Origin: JAAYZK01 sp964535025
GTDB taxonomy: Bacteria; Planctomycetota; Phycisphaerae; SM23-33; FEN-1343
NCBI GenBank assembly: GCA_964535025.1
Contig: CAZHRW010000165.1
Span: 1 to 16,354, forward strand
Length of the DNA: 16,354 nt
Direction of reading: 5' to 3'
The position numbers were made by a program, and so were the translations under genes. The notes under the pieces were generated by a model. The model searched no databases and was not told the origin of the DNA. It saw nothing but the letters and a program-made list of their open reading frames with translations. Within the stretch, counting starts at the first letter, position 1. Each line of letters starts with the position of its first letter. Positions 1 to 9,309 of the stretch are shown in pieces.

Positions 1-1092
1 GAACTGAGCAAACGCTACCTCGCCGGCCGGGACCGCCCCGTCCCCACGCTGCGCGCCGAAGGGTTCTTCAAGGACCACGACATCGAGATCCTCTTCGACA
101 AGCACGTCACCGAAGCGGATCCGGCCGCCAGGTCGATCACCTGCCGGGACGGCACCACCATGACCTGCGACCGGCTGCTGATCGCCACCGGCGGCGAGCC
201 GCGCCGGCTCGACGTCGAGGGGGCGGATCTGGCCAATATCTTCCTGCTGCGAAGCCTCGACGACTGCCAGCGGATCCGCCAGACGGCCCTGGACGCGTCG
301 AGGGCGGTCGTCGTGGGTGCCAGCTTCATCGGCATGGAGGTGGCGGCGGCGCTGGCCCAACGGGGCCTGCACGTCACCGTTGTCGCGCCGGAGGCGGTGC
401 CCTTCGCCCGGACGCTGGGCGAGCGGATCGGTGCGATGTATCGCCAGGTGCACGAGGACGAAGGCACCCGGTTCCGCCTGGGCGAACGGGTCGAACGGTT
501 CGACGGCGACGGGGCCGTCCGCCAGGTGGTCCTGGCCGGCGGCGAACGACTGGAGACCGACATGGTCGTCATCGGCATCGGCATCCGGCCGGCGACGAGT
601 TTCGTCAGGGGCGTCGAGATCAACGACGATCACAGCCTCTCAACCGATGCCCACCTGCGGATTATCGGCGCCGATGGGGCCTTCGCCTCGGGGGACATCG
701 CCCGCTGGCCCGACTGGCGCACCGGCGAGCCGCTGCGCATCGAACACTGGCGGGTGGCCCTGCAGCTGGGCATGACCGCCGCCCGCAACATGCTGGATCG
801 CGGTAAGCCCTACGACGACGTCCCGTTCTTCTGGACGACCCAGCACAAGACCATCGTTCAATACGTCGGCTACGCGGCGTCGTGGGCCGATATCGTTTTC
901 GACGGCGACGTCGCCGAGCGGAAGTTCATCGCCTGGTACCTCGATGACAACAACCGTGTTCTCGCCGCCGCCGGCTGCGGGCAAGACAAGATCCTTACCG
1001 CCCTCGGCGACGTTCTCAAGAGACCCGAACGGCTGTCGCTCCCGGAGACGCGAGCCATGGTGCAAGAGGTGGGACAGCTTCAGCACGTTTAG
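1..1092 (+). CDS. FAD/NAD(P)H-dependent oxidoreductase, AIF/ferredoxin-reductase family (5' end missing)
   Basis: The reading frame is open from base 1 to the TAG at 1090-1092, giving 363 visible residues. The gene therefore starts before the window, and the first in-frame ATG (160) is internal. The fragment opens with LSKRYLAG, a stretch typical of the AIFM3/benzene-dioxygenase-reductase group, and has the LLIATGGEPR segment of the FAD fold. A second Rossmann motif, VVVGASFIGMEVA (visible residues about 103-115), should bind NADH. The ASGDIARWPD segment (about residue 223) is the usual second FAD contact. The C-terminal PFFWTTQHKTIVQYVGYA region is the family's reductase C-terminal domain. 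Members pass electrons from NAD(P)H to ferredoxins or Rieske centres, and some carry an N-terminal Rieske domain, which would lie outside this window. It converges on the hemerythrin/superoxide reductase pair. The electron partner is unknown. Confidence 0.9.
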   Translation, partial: ELSKRYLAGRDRPVPTLRAEGFFKDHDIEILFDKHVTEADPAARSITCRDGTTMTCDRLLIATGGEPRRLDVEGADLANIFLLRSLDDCQRIRQTALDASRAVVVGASFIGMEVAAALAQRGLHVTVVAPEAVPFARTLGERIGAMYRQVHEDEGTRFRLGERVERFDGDGAVRQVVLAGGERLETDMVVIGIGIRPATSFVRGVEINDDHSLSTDAHLRIIGADGAFASGDIARWPDWRTGEPLRIEHWRVALQLGMTAARNMLDRGKPYDDVPFFWTTQHKTIVQYVGYAASWADIVFDGDVAERKFIAWYLDDNNRVLAAAGCGQDKILTALGDVLKRPERLSLPETRAMVQEVGQLQHV

Positions 1093-1137
1093 AGCGACTC
1101 ATGTCGGCTGCCATTCGTCTCCGCAACTTGGCGCGAC

Positions 1138-1161
1138 GTCAACCACAACCTCAGGGTTGAC
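1138..1161. terminator. Hairpin between convergent genes, possible terminator
   Basis: A perfect 7-bp inverted repeat (GTCAACC at 1138-1144, GGTTGAC at 1155-1161) with a 10-nt loop lies in the 73-bp gap between the flavoprotein stop and the hemerythrin stop, 4 nt past the latter. Neither side has a T-run, so it may only stall polymerase or protect the 3' end. The position supports a terminator role and the missing U-tract argues against a classical intrinsic one. Confidence 0.3.
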
Positions 1162-1165
1162 TGCA

Positions 1166-1822
1166 TCAAGAACGCGTTGGCGGCGGCACAGCCTCGCCGA
1201 CCGGCTCGACAGCGGCTACGACCTGTCTGTACTTCTCGTGAATCATCCCGGCGTCAAACACCTGGAAAGCCTCGAGCATCGTTTCCCGGTCTTCATCGGA
1301 CAGGTACTCCATGACAGGAACGAAGAAATGCTTGTCTTCCTTCTCGATGTGCGGCCTGTACAGCGCGACCAGTTCCCTCAGGCGGTCGCAGATATCCTCC
1401 ACGGCGCCGCCGTCGCCGGCGGGAACCTTTCTGGCGGCCTCGCCAAGCGCCCCCACCAGACGGCGGGCGGTCTTGTGCTCGTCGATTAACTCGCCCATGG
1501 TTTGGCGGTGCTCGTCGCTCAACGGCCGCGTGGCCAAGGCGTGGAACAGAATGTCCTCTTCCTTGCCGTGATGGGTGCGATCGGCGTAGACGCGGAAGAA
1601 ATCCACGCCGGTCCGCAGCAGCTCGAGATCGGGCTGGTGGCCGCGCTGGAGGGCCTGGAGGTGGTCGTCGAGCACGTCGACCATCCGTTCGATCAGGCGG
1701 TGCTCGATCATCAACGGTCCGATGGGCATCATGGAAACGCCCTTGCCCTGGGCCAAGCCTTGCAGGCCCGGCACGCAAACGGCGCAGCCGAAGCCGCCGG
1801 GGACGTGACGGGTATGGATCAC
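1166..1822 (-). CDS. Hemerythrin HHE domain protein
   Basis: This is a cytosolic diiron, O2-binding four-helix-bundle protein of 218 residues from the GTG at 1822. Counting from the internal ATG at 1732 (residue 31), the hemerythrin ligands fall at IEH (H11), HHGKEED (H54/H55 with E58/E59), DEH (H86) and HIEKEDKH (H128, H135), the usual H-HxxxE-H-HxxxxD pattern. The 30-residue N-terminal extension carries a CAVC pair and has mostly G/C at codon third positions, so it looks translated. The ATG at 1732 has an AAGGGCG element upstream and begins MMPIGPLMIEHRLIERM, so it is the rival start. A short out-of-frame ORF (MSEPAAAGT) starts at 1848 and its TGA overlaps the GTG, so the true 5' end could be frameshifted. 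The gene lies 36 bp after superoxide reductase and is probably co-transcribed. Likely roles are O2 sensing, storage or scavenging. Confidence 0.9.
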   Translation of the reverse strand: MIHTRHVPGGFGCAVCVPGLQGLAQGKGVSMMPIGPLMIEHRLIERMVDVLDDHLQALQRGHQPDLELLRTGVDFFRVYADRTHHGKEEDILFHALATRPLSDEHRQTMGELIDEHKTARRLVGALGEAARKVPAGDGGAVEDICDRLRELVALYRPHIEKEDKHFFVPVMEYLSDEDRETMLEAFQVFDAGMIHEKYRQVVAAVEPVGEAVPPPTRS

Positions 1823-1858
1823 GTCCCTGCGGCGGCCGGCTCACTCATGCCGTGAAGG

Positions 1859-2254
1859 TCACGCGCCCTCCAAGACCTTCACCGGCTTGCGATAGACCCA
1901 CGTGCCGTGCAAGTTGCAGTGTTCGTAGGCCCGCAATTCGTTACACGGCGCATCGAGACTGACGCAAAACGTCGTTTTCGGACACGCCGTGACCGACGTG
2001 AAATCGGCCCGAGCGAGGTACCTGTCATCGGCGTACAGGTCCACGAACTGGATGAAGTGCTTGTGCTCGTTGGGGTGGGCCAACAACCGGCCGACCTCGA
2101 CGGTGACATCGAAGGGCTGGTTCATCTTGACCTCGGCCGGCGCGTCGATGACCGGGAGGTGCTTCTTCTCCAGGTCCGAGAGGTTGTTCTCGTCGACCGG
2201 TTCGTTGACGCCGACAAACAGGTTCGTCTTTTCGCTGGTCTGCTCAGGGCTCAT
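1859..2254 (-). CDS. Superoxide reductase, class II (neelaredoxin / desulfoferrodoxin centre II)
   Basis: It reduces superoxide to peroxide at a mononuclear Fe(His4Cys) centre without releasing O2, a strategy typical of anaerobes and microaerophiles. The 131-residue protein has only the catalytic domain and no N-terminal rubredoxin-like Fe-Cys4 domain, which makes it class II. Predicted ligands are H32 (EKKHLPVI), H60 and H66 (HPNEHKH), C113 and H116 (CNLHG). The conserved active-site Lys of the E-K-H loop is present (K31), but the position two before the His holds Lys instead of the usual Glu. The ATG at 2254 was chosen over the TTG at 2257 because GAGGA at 2267-2263 lies 8 nt upstream. No rubredoxin gene is in view, so the electron donor is unknown. 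It precedes the hemerythrin gene in the same direction. Confidence 0.93.
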   Translation of the reverse strand: MSPEQTSEKTNLFVGVNEPVDENNLSDLEKKHLPVIDAPAEVKMNQPFDVTVEVGRLLAHPNEHKHFIQFVDLYADDRYLARADFTSVTACPKTTFCVSLDAPCNELRAYEHCNLHGTWVYRKPVKVLEGA

Positions 2255-2283
2255 CAAGATAGTCCTCGTATTCTAAAGGCCAC

Positions 2284-2320
2284 AAAAATAACATTCACCC
2301 GGCGCTCGGCGGTGCCGGTG
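2284..2320 (-). terminator. Candidate intrinsic terminator after the sigma-factor gene
   Basis: Read on the minus strand, a GC-rich stem (CACCGGC paired with GCCGGGTG, one bulged G, about 10-nt loop; plus coordinates 2296-2320) is followed after about 5 nt by TTATTTTT (2291-2284). It sits 35 bp after the sigma-factor stop and 30 bp before the superoxide reductase start, so it could partly separate the two genes. A TAGAAT hexamer at 2275-2270 could be a -10 for superoxide reductase, but it would leave a leader of only about 9 nt. Confidence 0.35.
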
Positions 2321-2354
2321 CCATTCATCCTTGGGGGCCGTCTGAGACCACCCC

Positions 2355-3284
2355 TCAGGCGCTCATCGTCGCGTCCAGCGCCTGTCCCAATCTGTCGAGG
2401 GAGGATTTCTCGATCCGCCGTACCTGCTCGGTGGACACGCCGAGATGGCGACCGATCTTCCACCGGGGCTGGGGCTTGGCGCCGTCATCGAGGGGGAACC
2501 GCCGGCGGATAACCTCCTGCTGCACCTCGTCGAGATCCGCACCGTTGGTTTTCAAGACGCGCCGGACCGACTCCTTGACGTCCTTGCGCTCCTCCCGCTC
2601 ACGCTGCCGCCCGCCGTCGTCGGGCTCGAACGACATATCGAACTGCGCCGGCACGTGCTTGCGATACGTCTGGGTCTTGGAACCCAGCCGGAACAATGCC
2701 GCCAGGATCGCGCGGCAGGCGTAGGTGGAAAACTTGAACCCGCGCGAGACATCGAAGTATTCGACGCTTCGCACGATCGCCAGATAGCCCTCGGCGATCT
2801 TGTCGGCCAGGTCAACGCCCTCCACCCGTTTGCGCTTGGCCACCGACGGCACGAGGGGAAGATTCGCGTGAATGATCTTCTCTCGCGTCGCACGGGCGCG
2901 CTGCCGCCACAGGCGGTCCTCCCGCTGAACCGATGCGGTGGCCGTGCGCCCGGCCAGGCGGTCCAGGCGATACTTGGCATAGTTGTACCGCAGGAACAGC
3001 GTCTTCTCCTGCTCGCGCGTCAGGGCCGTCCGCTTCGTAGCGACCTCTTCGCCGTCGGCCACTTCGGGCAGGAGGCTGTAGGGCGCCACGTCGATAGGAT
3101 CGGCATCCGGACCCCACAGCGCGTCGGCCGTCTCCGGTCGCGTGAAGCTCGGGTGGTCGATATACCGCACCCGCGGACGCTCCTGGCCGGCCGACGTTTT
3201 CCCCGGCGTGCCGTCGGCGTGAGAATCGTTCAACTTCCGCGCCTGGTTCCCCGCGTCCTTTCGTGTCGCCACTGCTGTCGTCAC
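2355..3284 (-). CDS. Sigma-70-family RNA polymerase sigma factor (regions 2 and 4 only)
   Basis: This would direct RNA polymerase to a specific promoter set. The 309-residue protein starts at GTG 3284, preceded by GAGGTGAGG (3295-3287). Residues 1-90 are a variable, basic then acidic leader. Region 2 spans about 134-215 and includes a diverged NLPLVPSVAKR core, DLADKIAEGYLAIVRSVEYFD and the GFKFSTYACRAI segment. Region 2.4 lacks the paired Trp residues of housekeeping sigma factors and reads FRLGSKTQTYRKH. There is no clear region 3. Region 4 (about 250-303) has a helix-turn-helix around WKIGRHLGVSTEQVRRIEKSS. The arrangement resembles the expanded sigma-factor sets of planctomycetes (inference). 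It lies 188 bp after the response regulator on the same strand and about 100 bp before superoxide reductase. No anti-sigma factor is adjacent. Confidence 0.88.
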   Translation of the reverse strand: MTTAVATRKDAGNQARKLNDSHADGTPGKTSAGQERPRVRYIDHPSFTRPETADALWGPDADPIDVAPYSLLPEVADGEEVATKRTALTREQEKTLFLRYNYAKYRLDRLAGRTATASVQREDRLWRQRARATREKIIHANLPLVPSVAKRKRVEGVDLADKIAEGYLAIVRSVEYFDVSRGFKFSTYACRAILAALFRLGSKTQTYRKHVPAQFDMSFEPDDGGRQREREERKDVKESVRRVLKTNGADLDEVQQEVIRRRFPLDDGAKPQPRWKIGRHLGVSTEQVRRIEKSSLDRLGQALDATMSA

Positions 3285-3337
3285 TGCCTCACCTCGGATG
3301 CTTGATAGACCTATGTACCGTGTTCCACGCTGCTTCT

Positions 3338-3365
3338 ATTGTGACGCGAATGCAGATACCTTCAA
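3338..3365 (-). promoter_or_regulatory. Weak candidate promoter for the sigma-factor gene
   Basis: On the minus strand TTGAAG (3365-3360) and CACAAT (3343-3338) are separated by 16 nt, each matching four of six positions of the vegetative -35 and -10 consensus. A transcript would begin about 45 bp before the GTG start. The 188-bp gap leaves room for a promoter here, but the match is weak enough to occur by chance. Confidence 0.25.
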
Positions 3366-3408
3366 TCGGGGCCGAGCCGGTTTTGTCAGGGGAGGACTGT
3401 ATTACGCG

Positions 3409-3429
3409 GCGTAGAGAAACACCCTACGC
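3409..3429. terminator. Small hairpin downstream of the response-regulator gene
   Basis: GCGTAG (3409-3414) and CTACGC (3424-3429) form a 6-bp stem with a 9-nt loop in the gap between the response-regulator stop and the sigma-factor start. No T-tract follows on the minus strand, so termination is doubtful. It could also be an operator-like inverted repeat upstream of the sigma gene. Confidence 0.2.
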
Positions 3430-3472
3430 GCAGGTAAGGGAAAGGGCGGATATCGGCGGACGAAGTGTGGGT

Positions 3473-4156
3473 CTAGATCGTCTTCTGGCACTGCACCCAC
3501 TGGATGGCGTGCTTGACCAGATCGGCGGCGGTTTCCAACTGCAGCTTCTGCTTGATGTGTTCGCGGTGGGAATCGACGGTCTTGGAGCTGATGGACAGTT
3601 TGCCGGCGATCTCGCGTGTGGCCAGGCCCTTGCCGATCAACTCGAAGACCTCCAGTTCGCGATCGGTCAGTTCGTCCATCGACGACCCGGCCGGGTCGAT
3701 GCCGCCGACGATCTTGCCCATGACCTTGGTGGCCATCTTCTCGCTGAGGTAGATCTGCCCGGCGAGCACCTTACGGATCCCTTCGATGATCCGGTAGCGC
3801 CCCTCTTCCTTGGTCACGTACCCGCGGGCACCGGCGCGGAGGACCCGTTCGGCGTAAAACCCCTCGTCCCGCATCGAGAGGACGAGGATCTGCACGTGCG
3901 GGAAGCGAATCCGCATGTCCTTGATGAGCTCCAGACCGCTGGAGTCCTTCAACGTCAGATCGACCAGCGCGATATCCGGCGCACGCTGTTCCATGGCCCG
4001 AAGCGCCTCGGCGGCGCTGGCCGCTTCGTCACTGACCTCCAGGTCGGGTTCCTGGGCGATCAGCGTCGCGATCCCCTGGCGGACGAGAGGGTGATCGTCG
4101 ACGACCATGACCTTCCTGGTGGTCGTGCGGCTGGATTCACTGGTCTCGCTCTTCAT
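3473..4156 (-). CDS. NarL/LuxR-family two-component response regulator
   Basis: A 227-residue DNA-binding regulator. The receiver domain (about 15-130) has the acidic pair D20/D21, the phospho-acceptor D66 (ALVDLTL), S94 and K116 (GYVTKEE), so all phosphorylation-site residues are present. The GerE/LuxR helix-turn-helix occupies about 158-220 (LTDRELEVFELIGKGL, then REIAGKLSISSKTVDSHREHI). The ATG at 4156 was chosen because AGGCAGGAA (4168-4160) lies just upstream. A longer in-frame version to 4225 would add 23 residues inside the kinase gene. The start lies 20 bp inside the end of the histidine kinase gene, indicating co-transcription and translational coupling. It is the cognate regulator of that kinase, and likely targets are the flanking oxygen-stress genes (inference). 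Confidence 0.95.
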   Translation of the reverse strand: MKSETSESSRTTTRKVMVVDDHPLVRQGIATLIAQEPDLEVSDEAASAAEALRAMEQRAPDIALVDLTLKDSSGLELIKDMRIRFPHVQILVLSMRDEGFYAERVLRAGARGYVTKEEGRYRIIEGIRKVLAGQIYLSEKMATKVMGKIVGGIDPAGSSMDELTDRELEVFELIGKGLATREIAGKLSISSKTVDSHREHIKQKLQLETAADLVKHAIQWVQCQKTI

Positions 4157-5189
4157 CGTTTCCTGCCTCGGCGGCGGTCGCGGTTTTTCTTGGCAGCACA
4201 CATGATACCACAGTCCCCCCCTCAAGGGGAGCGTGGAATTTCAAGCGAGCCCCGATTGCCCGAGCCCGGCAGCGCATGATGCCCAGGCCCATGCCCGCCG
4301 AGGCCGACAGATCGCCGGGAAGACCGATCCCGTCGTCGGCGATGCGCAGCTCGACGGTCCGGGCCGTCTCCGTCAGGGCCATCTCGATCCGCCCGCACCG
4401 GGCATGCTTGACGGCGTTGGTTGTCGCCTCCTGGGCAATCCGATACAAGTGGGCGGCGGCGAACGCCACAACGGCCACCGGCCGATCGCAACGGAACGTA
4501 CAAGCCACCCCGTACCGCGTCTCAAGCGTCGCGGCAATCTCCGCCAGCGCCGCGACGAACCCCTCCCCCTCGAGACCGACCGGATCCAACCCGTGAGCCA
4601 GCGACCGCAGGCTGGCGGCGGCCTCATTGATCGTCCGGACAATCTGCTCGGCAGCCTCCCGCTCGTCCGGCAGCCGTGCCGCCAGCCGATCGGCCAGACC
4701 CCCCACCAGGTAGCTCAGGGCGGCCAGGCTCTGACCCAGCGTGTCGTGCAGGTCCCGCCCGATCCGACGGCGCTCCGCCTCGCTCATCTCGCCGGCCAGC
4801 ACGGCCAGGCGATTCTGCTCGGTGACGTCCATGGCGAATTCGAGCATCAGGTCCTCGTCGTCGAAGTCCTTCAACGGAAAGGCCCACACTTGGTACGTCC
4901 TGCCGTCGGGGCCGGCGACCTCCCGGTCCACGCGCCGGCCGGCGCCAAACACTTCGCTCATCGGACAGTCGTCGCAAGGTGTGCCGCGACCGTATTGGAC
5001 GTCGTGGCAGCGGCGACCGTCGGGCTCGCCGAAGATACTGAGAAAACCGTCGCTGGCAAAAAGAATGGCGTGGTGGCGATCCTTCACTACCGTGAAGCCG
5101 GGCAACCTGTTGAGCACCGCCCACAGGCGCGCCTGCCGGCTGTGCGAGGGTCGACGTGGACGGCGACGCGATTTGCTCCCATCGACCAT
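4137..5189 (-). CDS. Cytosolic PAS-domain sensor histidine kinase (HisKA_3 type)
   Basis: This kinase would phosphorylate the overlapping NarL-type regulator. It has no membrane segment. Numbered from the ATG at 5189 (350 residues), a PAS-like sensor spans about 20-125 and ends in the DVTEQNR linker. It contains three cysteines, C61, C72 and C75, in a CHDVQYGRGTPCDDCP arrangement. The HisKA_3 dimerisation helix carries the phospho-histidine at H148 (GRDLHDTLGQ). The ATPase domain has an N-box around N258 (EATTNAVKHA), DDGIG near 285 and GMGLGIMR near 299. The ATG at 5189 is preceded by GGAG (5201-5198) at 8-nt spacing. An alternative GTG at 5216 would add nine residues and also has GAGGA close by. 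Regulation is likely from the extended -10 promoter at 5281-5273. The signal is unknown; redox, metal or a bound cofactor is plausible. Confidence 0.93.
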   Translation of the reverse strand: MVDGSKSRRRPRRPSHSRQARLWAVLNRLPGFTVVKDRHHAILFASDGFLSIFGEPDGRRCHDVQYGRGTPCDDCPMSEVFGAGRRVDREVAGPDGRTYQVWAFPLKDFDDEDLMLEFAMDVTEQNRLAVLAGEMSEAERRRIGRDLHDTLGQSLAALSYLVGGLADRLAARLPDEREAAEQIVRTINEAAASLRSLAHGLDPVGLEGEGFVAALAEIAATLETRYGVACTFRCDRPVAVVAFAAAHLYRIAQEATTNAVKHARCGRIEMALTETARTVELRIADDGIGLPGDLSASAGMGLGIMRCRARAIGARLKFHAPLEGGTVVSCVLPRKTATAAEAGNDEERDQ

Positions 5190-5233
5190 GGTGCTCTCTC
5201 CGTTGGATCCGGACACGTCGTCCTCTTCCCCAT

Positions 5234-5263
5234 AAGGCCTGGACGTGCCCCCCAGGCGGCCTT
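5234..5263 (-). repeat. Strong inverted repeat in the histidine kinase leader
   Basis: On the minus strand AAGG(CCG)CCTGG pairs with CCAGGCCTT around a central GGGGCACGT, giving 9 bp with a 3-nt bulge. AAGGCC/GGCCTT is an alternative 6-bp outer pairing. It lies between the TATAAT box and the kinase start codons, so it would fold in the transcript leader or act as a DNA operator. No T-run follows, so it is not an obvious attenuator. Confidence 0.5.
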
Positions 5264-5272
5264 TCGGGACCT

Positions 5273-5281
5273 ATTATAGCA
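5273..5281 (-). promoter_or_regulatory. Extended -10 promoter of the kinase/regulator operon
   Basis: The minus strand reads TGC-TATAAT at 5281-5273, a perfect -10 hexamer with the TGn extension in an otherwise very GC-rich region. No good -35 element lies 16-18 nt upstream, which fits extended -10 promoters. Transcription would start near 5266, about 50-77 nt before the candidate kinase start codons. A TTCGGGAC octamer (plus 5263-5270) covers the expected start point. Confidence 0.6.
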
Positions 5282-5419
5282 GCCACGCCCATGCAGGCAC
5301 AGGGTGCGCCGCCGGCCCATGTCCCGCCACCACCCCGGGCCGTGCCTGACCGGCCGTCTAACGAAGGCCTGACACCCGCGGGGAGCATAGAATGCGCATG
5401 GGAGGATAGAGACAAAGGC

Positions 5420-6589
5420 ATGTTCACCATCGATCACGAGCGCGTAAGTGCCCTCGCGAAACACACGGCCCCCAACAGCGTGACCCTCTGGATGCCCACG
5501 CACCGCGGCGGCCGCGACATCCGCGAGGACCCCATCCGACTGAAGGACCTGCTGGCCAAGGCCCAGCAGCAACTGATCGATCTGGGCGTACGGCCCGTCG
5601 AGGCCGATCAGCGGATCGGCCTGATCCGACGATCCGTCGACGACGGCTTCTGGCGCACGAGCCTGGACGGCCTGGGCATCTTCCTGGGCGATGGCGATCC
5701 GCAGTTCCTGCGGGTGCCCTTCTACGCCCCCGAGATCGCCACCGTGTGCGACCACTTCCACATCACGCCCCTGTTGGGAGCGCCCCAGCAGGACAAGCGC
5801 TTTTACATCCTGGCCATCAGCGAGAACAGCGTCAAGCTGTTCAGGGCGGGCCGCTACGAATTCGAGGCGATGGACCTGGCACCGGGCTTTCGGAACTTCC
5901 ACGAGTACCAGGTCGCCGCCGACATCGAGCCGCAGCACACGGAGTTCCACAGCGGCGCCGCGGCCCACGCGGTTGCCACCAACCGCCCGACGATGTTCCG
6001 CAGCCAAGGGGCGCGTGCGGATTTCGAAAAAGTGCGCCTGGCCGAGTACTGCCGCCTGATTGACGAAGAGGTCGTCACCACGCTGCGGGGCCGCGAAGCT
6101 CCCCTGCTGCTGGCCGCGGCCGAACCGCTGGAGACCGTTTACCGACAGACCACCGACTACCCCCGCTTGAGCGACCGGGTCATCGCGGGCAATCCGGACG
6201 CAGCCGACCCGCCGGCCCTGCACCGCCAGGCCGTCGAAATGATGGCCGACGAGTTCATGCGGCCAATCCGCTCCGCCCGGCGGCGCTACCACCAGGCGAT
6301 GGCGGCGGGGTTGGCGTCCGACGACATCGAGGGCATTCTCCGAGCCGCCCGCGCCAACGCCATCGACGTCCTGTTGATCAACTCCGAGCGCCAACTCTGG
6401 GGCCGCTTCGACGACGAGCAAGGCACCATCGAGCAGCGCAGCGACCAGCAGAGCGGCGACGAGGACCTGCTGAACCTGGCGGCTGTCCTGGCCCGTCGGG
6501 GCGGGGCCGACGTCTACGCAGTTCACCAGCAGGACATGCCGGGCGACTCACTTGCCGCCGCCATCCTTCGATTCCCACTGGGACAGTAA
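5420..6589 (+). CDS. baeRF-family (bacterial archaeo-eukaryotic release factor-like) protein
   Basis: A soluble 389-residue protein resembling the bacterial baeRF families, which are related to aRF1/eRF1 and Pelota and are thought to act on ribosomes in rescue or quality control (largely predicted). I recognise the family by its overall architecture. An N-terminal region runs to about residue 120. A central domain (about 125-235) has RFYILAISENSVKLFRAG and the FHSGAAAH...FRSQG loop followed by an EYCRLIDEEV helix. The C-terminal L7Ae-like domain (about 270-389) contains IDVLLINSERQLWGRFD and ends DSLAAAILRF. No GGQ peptidyl-hydrolysis motif is present, so release activity is doubtful. The ATG at 5420 is preceded by GGGAGG 15 nt upstream and AAAGG directly adjacent. 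It is divergent from the kinase gene and 5 nt before the cation pump, so probably co-transcribed with it. The exact baeRF subfamily is uncertain. Confidence 0.8.
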   Translation: MFTIDHERVSALAKHTAPNSVTLWMPTHRGGRDIREDPIRLKDLLAKAQQQLIDLGVRPVEADQRIGLIRRSVDDGFWRTSLDGLGIFLGDGDPQFLRVPFYAPEIATVCDHFHITPLLGAPQQDKRFYILAISENSVKLFRAGRYEFEAMDLAPGFRNFHEYQVAADIEPQHTEFHSGAAAHAVATNRPTMFRSQGARADFEKVRLAEYCRLIDEEVVTTLRGREAPLLLAAAEPLETVYRQTTDYPRLSDRVIAGNPDAADPPALHRQAVEMMADEFMRPIRSARRRYHQAMAAGLASDDIEGILRAARANAIDVLLINSERQLWGRFDDEQGTIEQRSDQQSGDEDLLNLAAVLARRGGADVYAVHQQDMPGDSLAAAILRFPLGQ

Positions 6590-6594
6590 ATCCG

Positions 6595-9303
<2,709 letters not shown>

Positions 9304-9309
<6 letters not shown>

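Noticed and set aside
3305..3327. GGAAC...GTCTAT resembling an ECF sigma promoter upstream of the sigma gene (minus strand)
   Set aside because: The gap between elements is about 11 nt, several bases shorter than ECF promoters need.
4157..4225. Upstream in-frame start for the response regulator
   Set aside because: It would add residues without receiver-domain resemblance and lies inside the kinase gene. The ATG at 4156 has a good Shine-Dalgarno sequence.
5369..5393. CTGACA...TAGAAT as a promoter for the baeRF operon
   Set aside because: Both hexamers match five of six positions, but the spacer is only 13 nt, too short for a sigma-70 promoter.
5087..6526. A 479-codon minus-strand open frame spanning the divergent promoter region
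   Set aside because: Antisense to the baeRF gene and crossing the kinase promoter; no recognisable domain.
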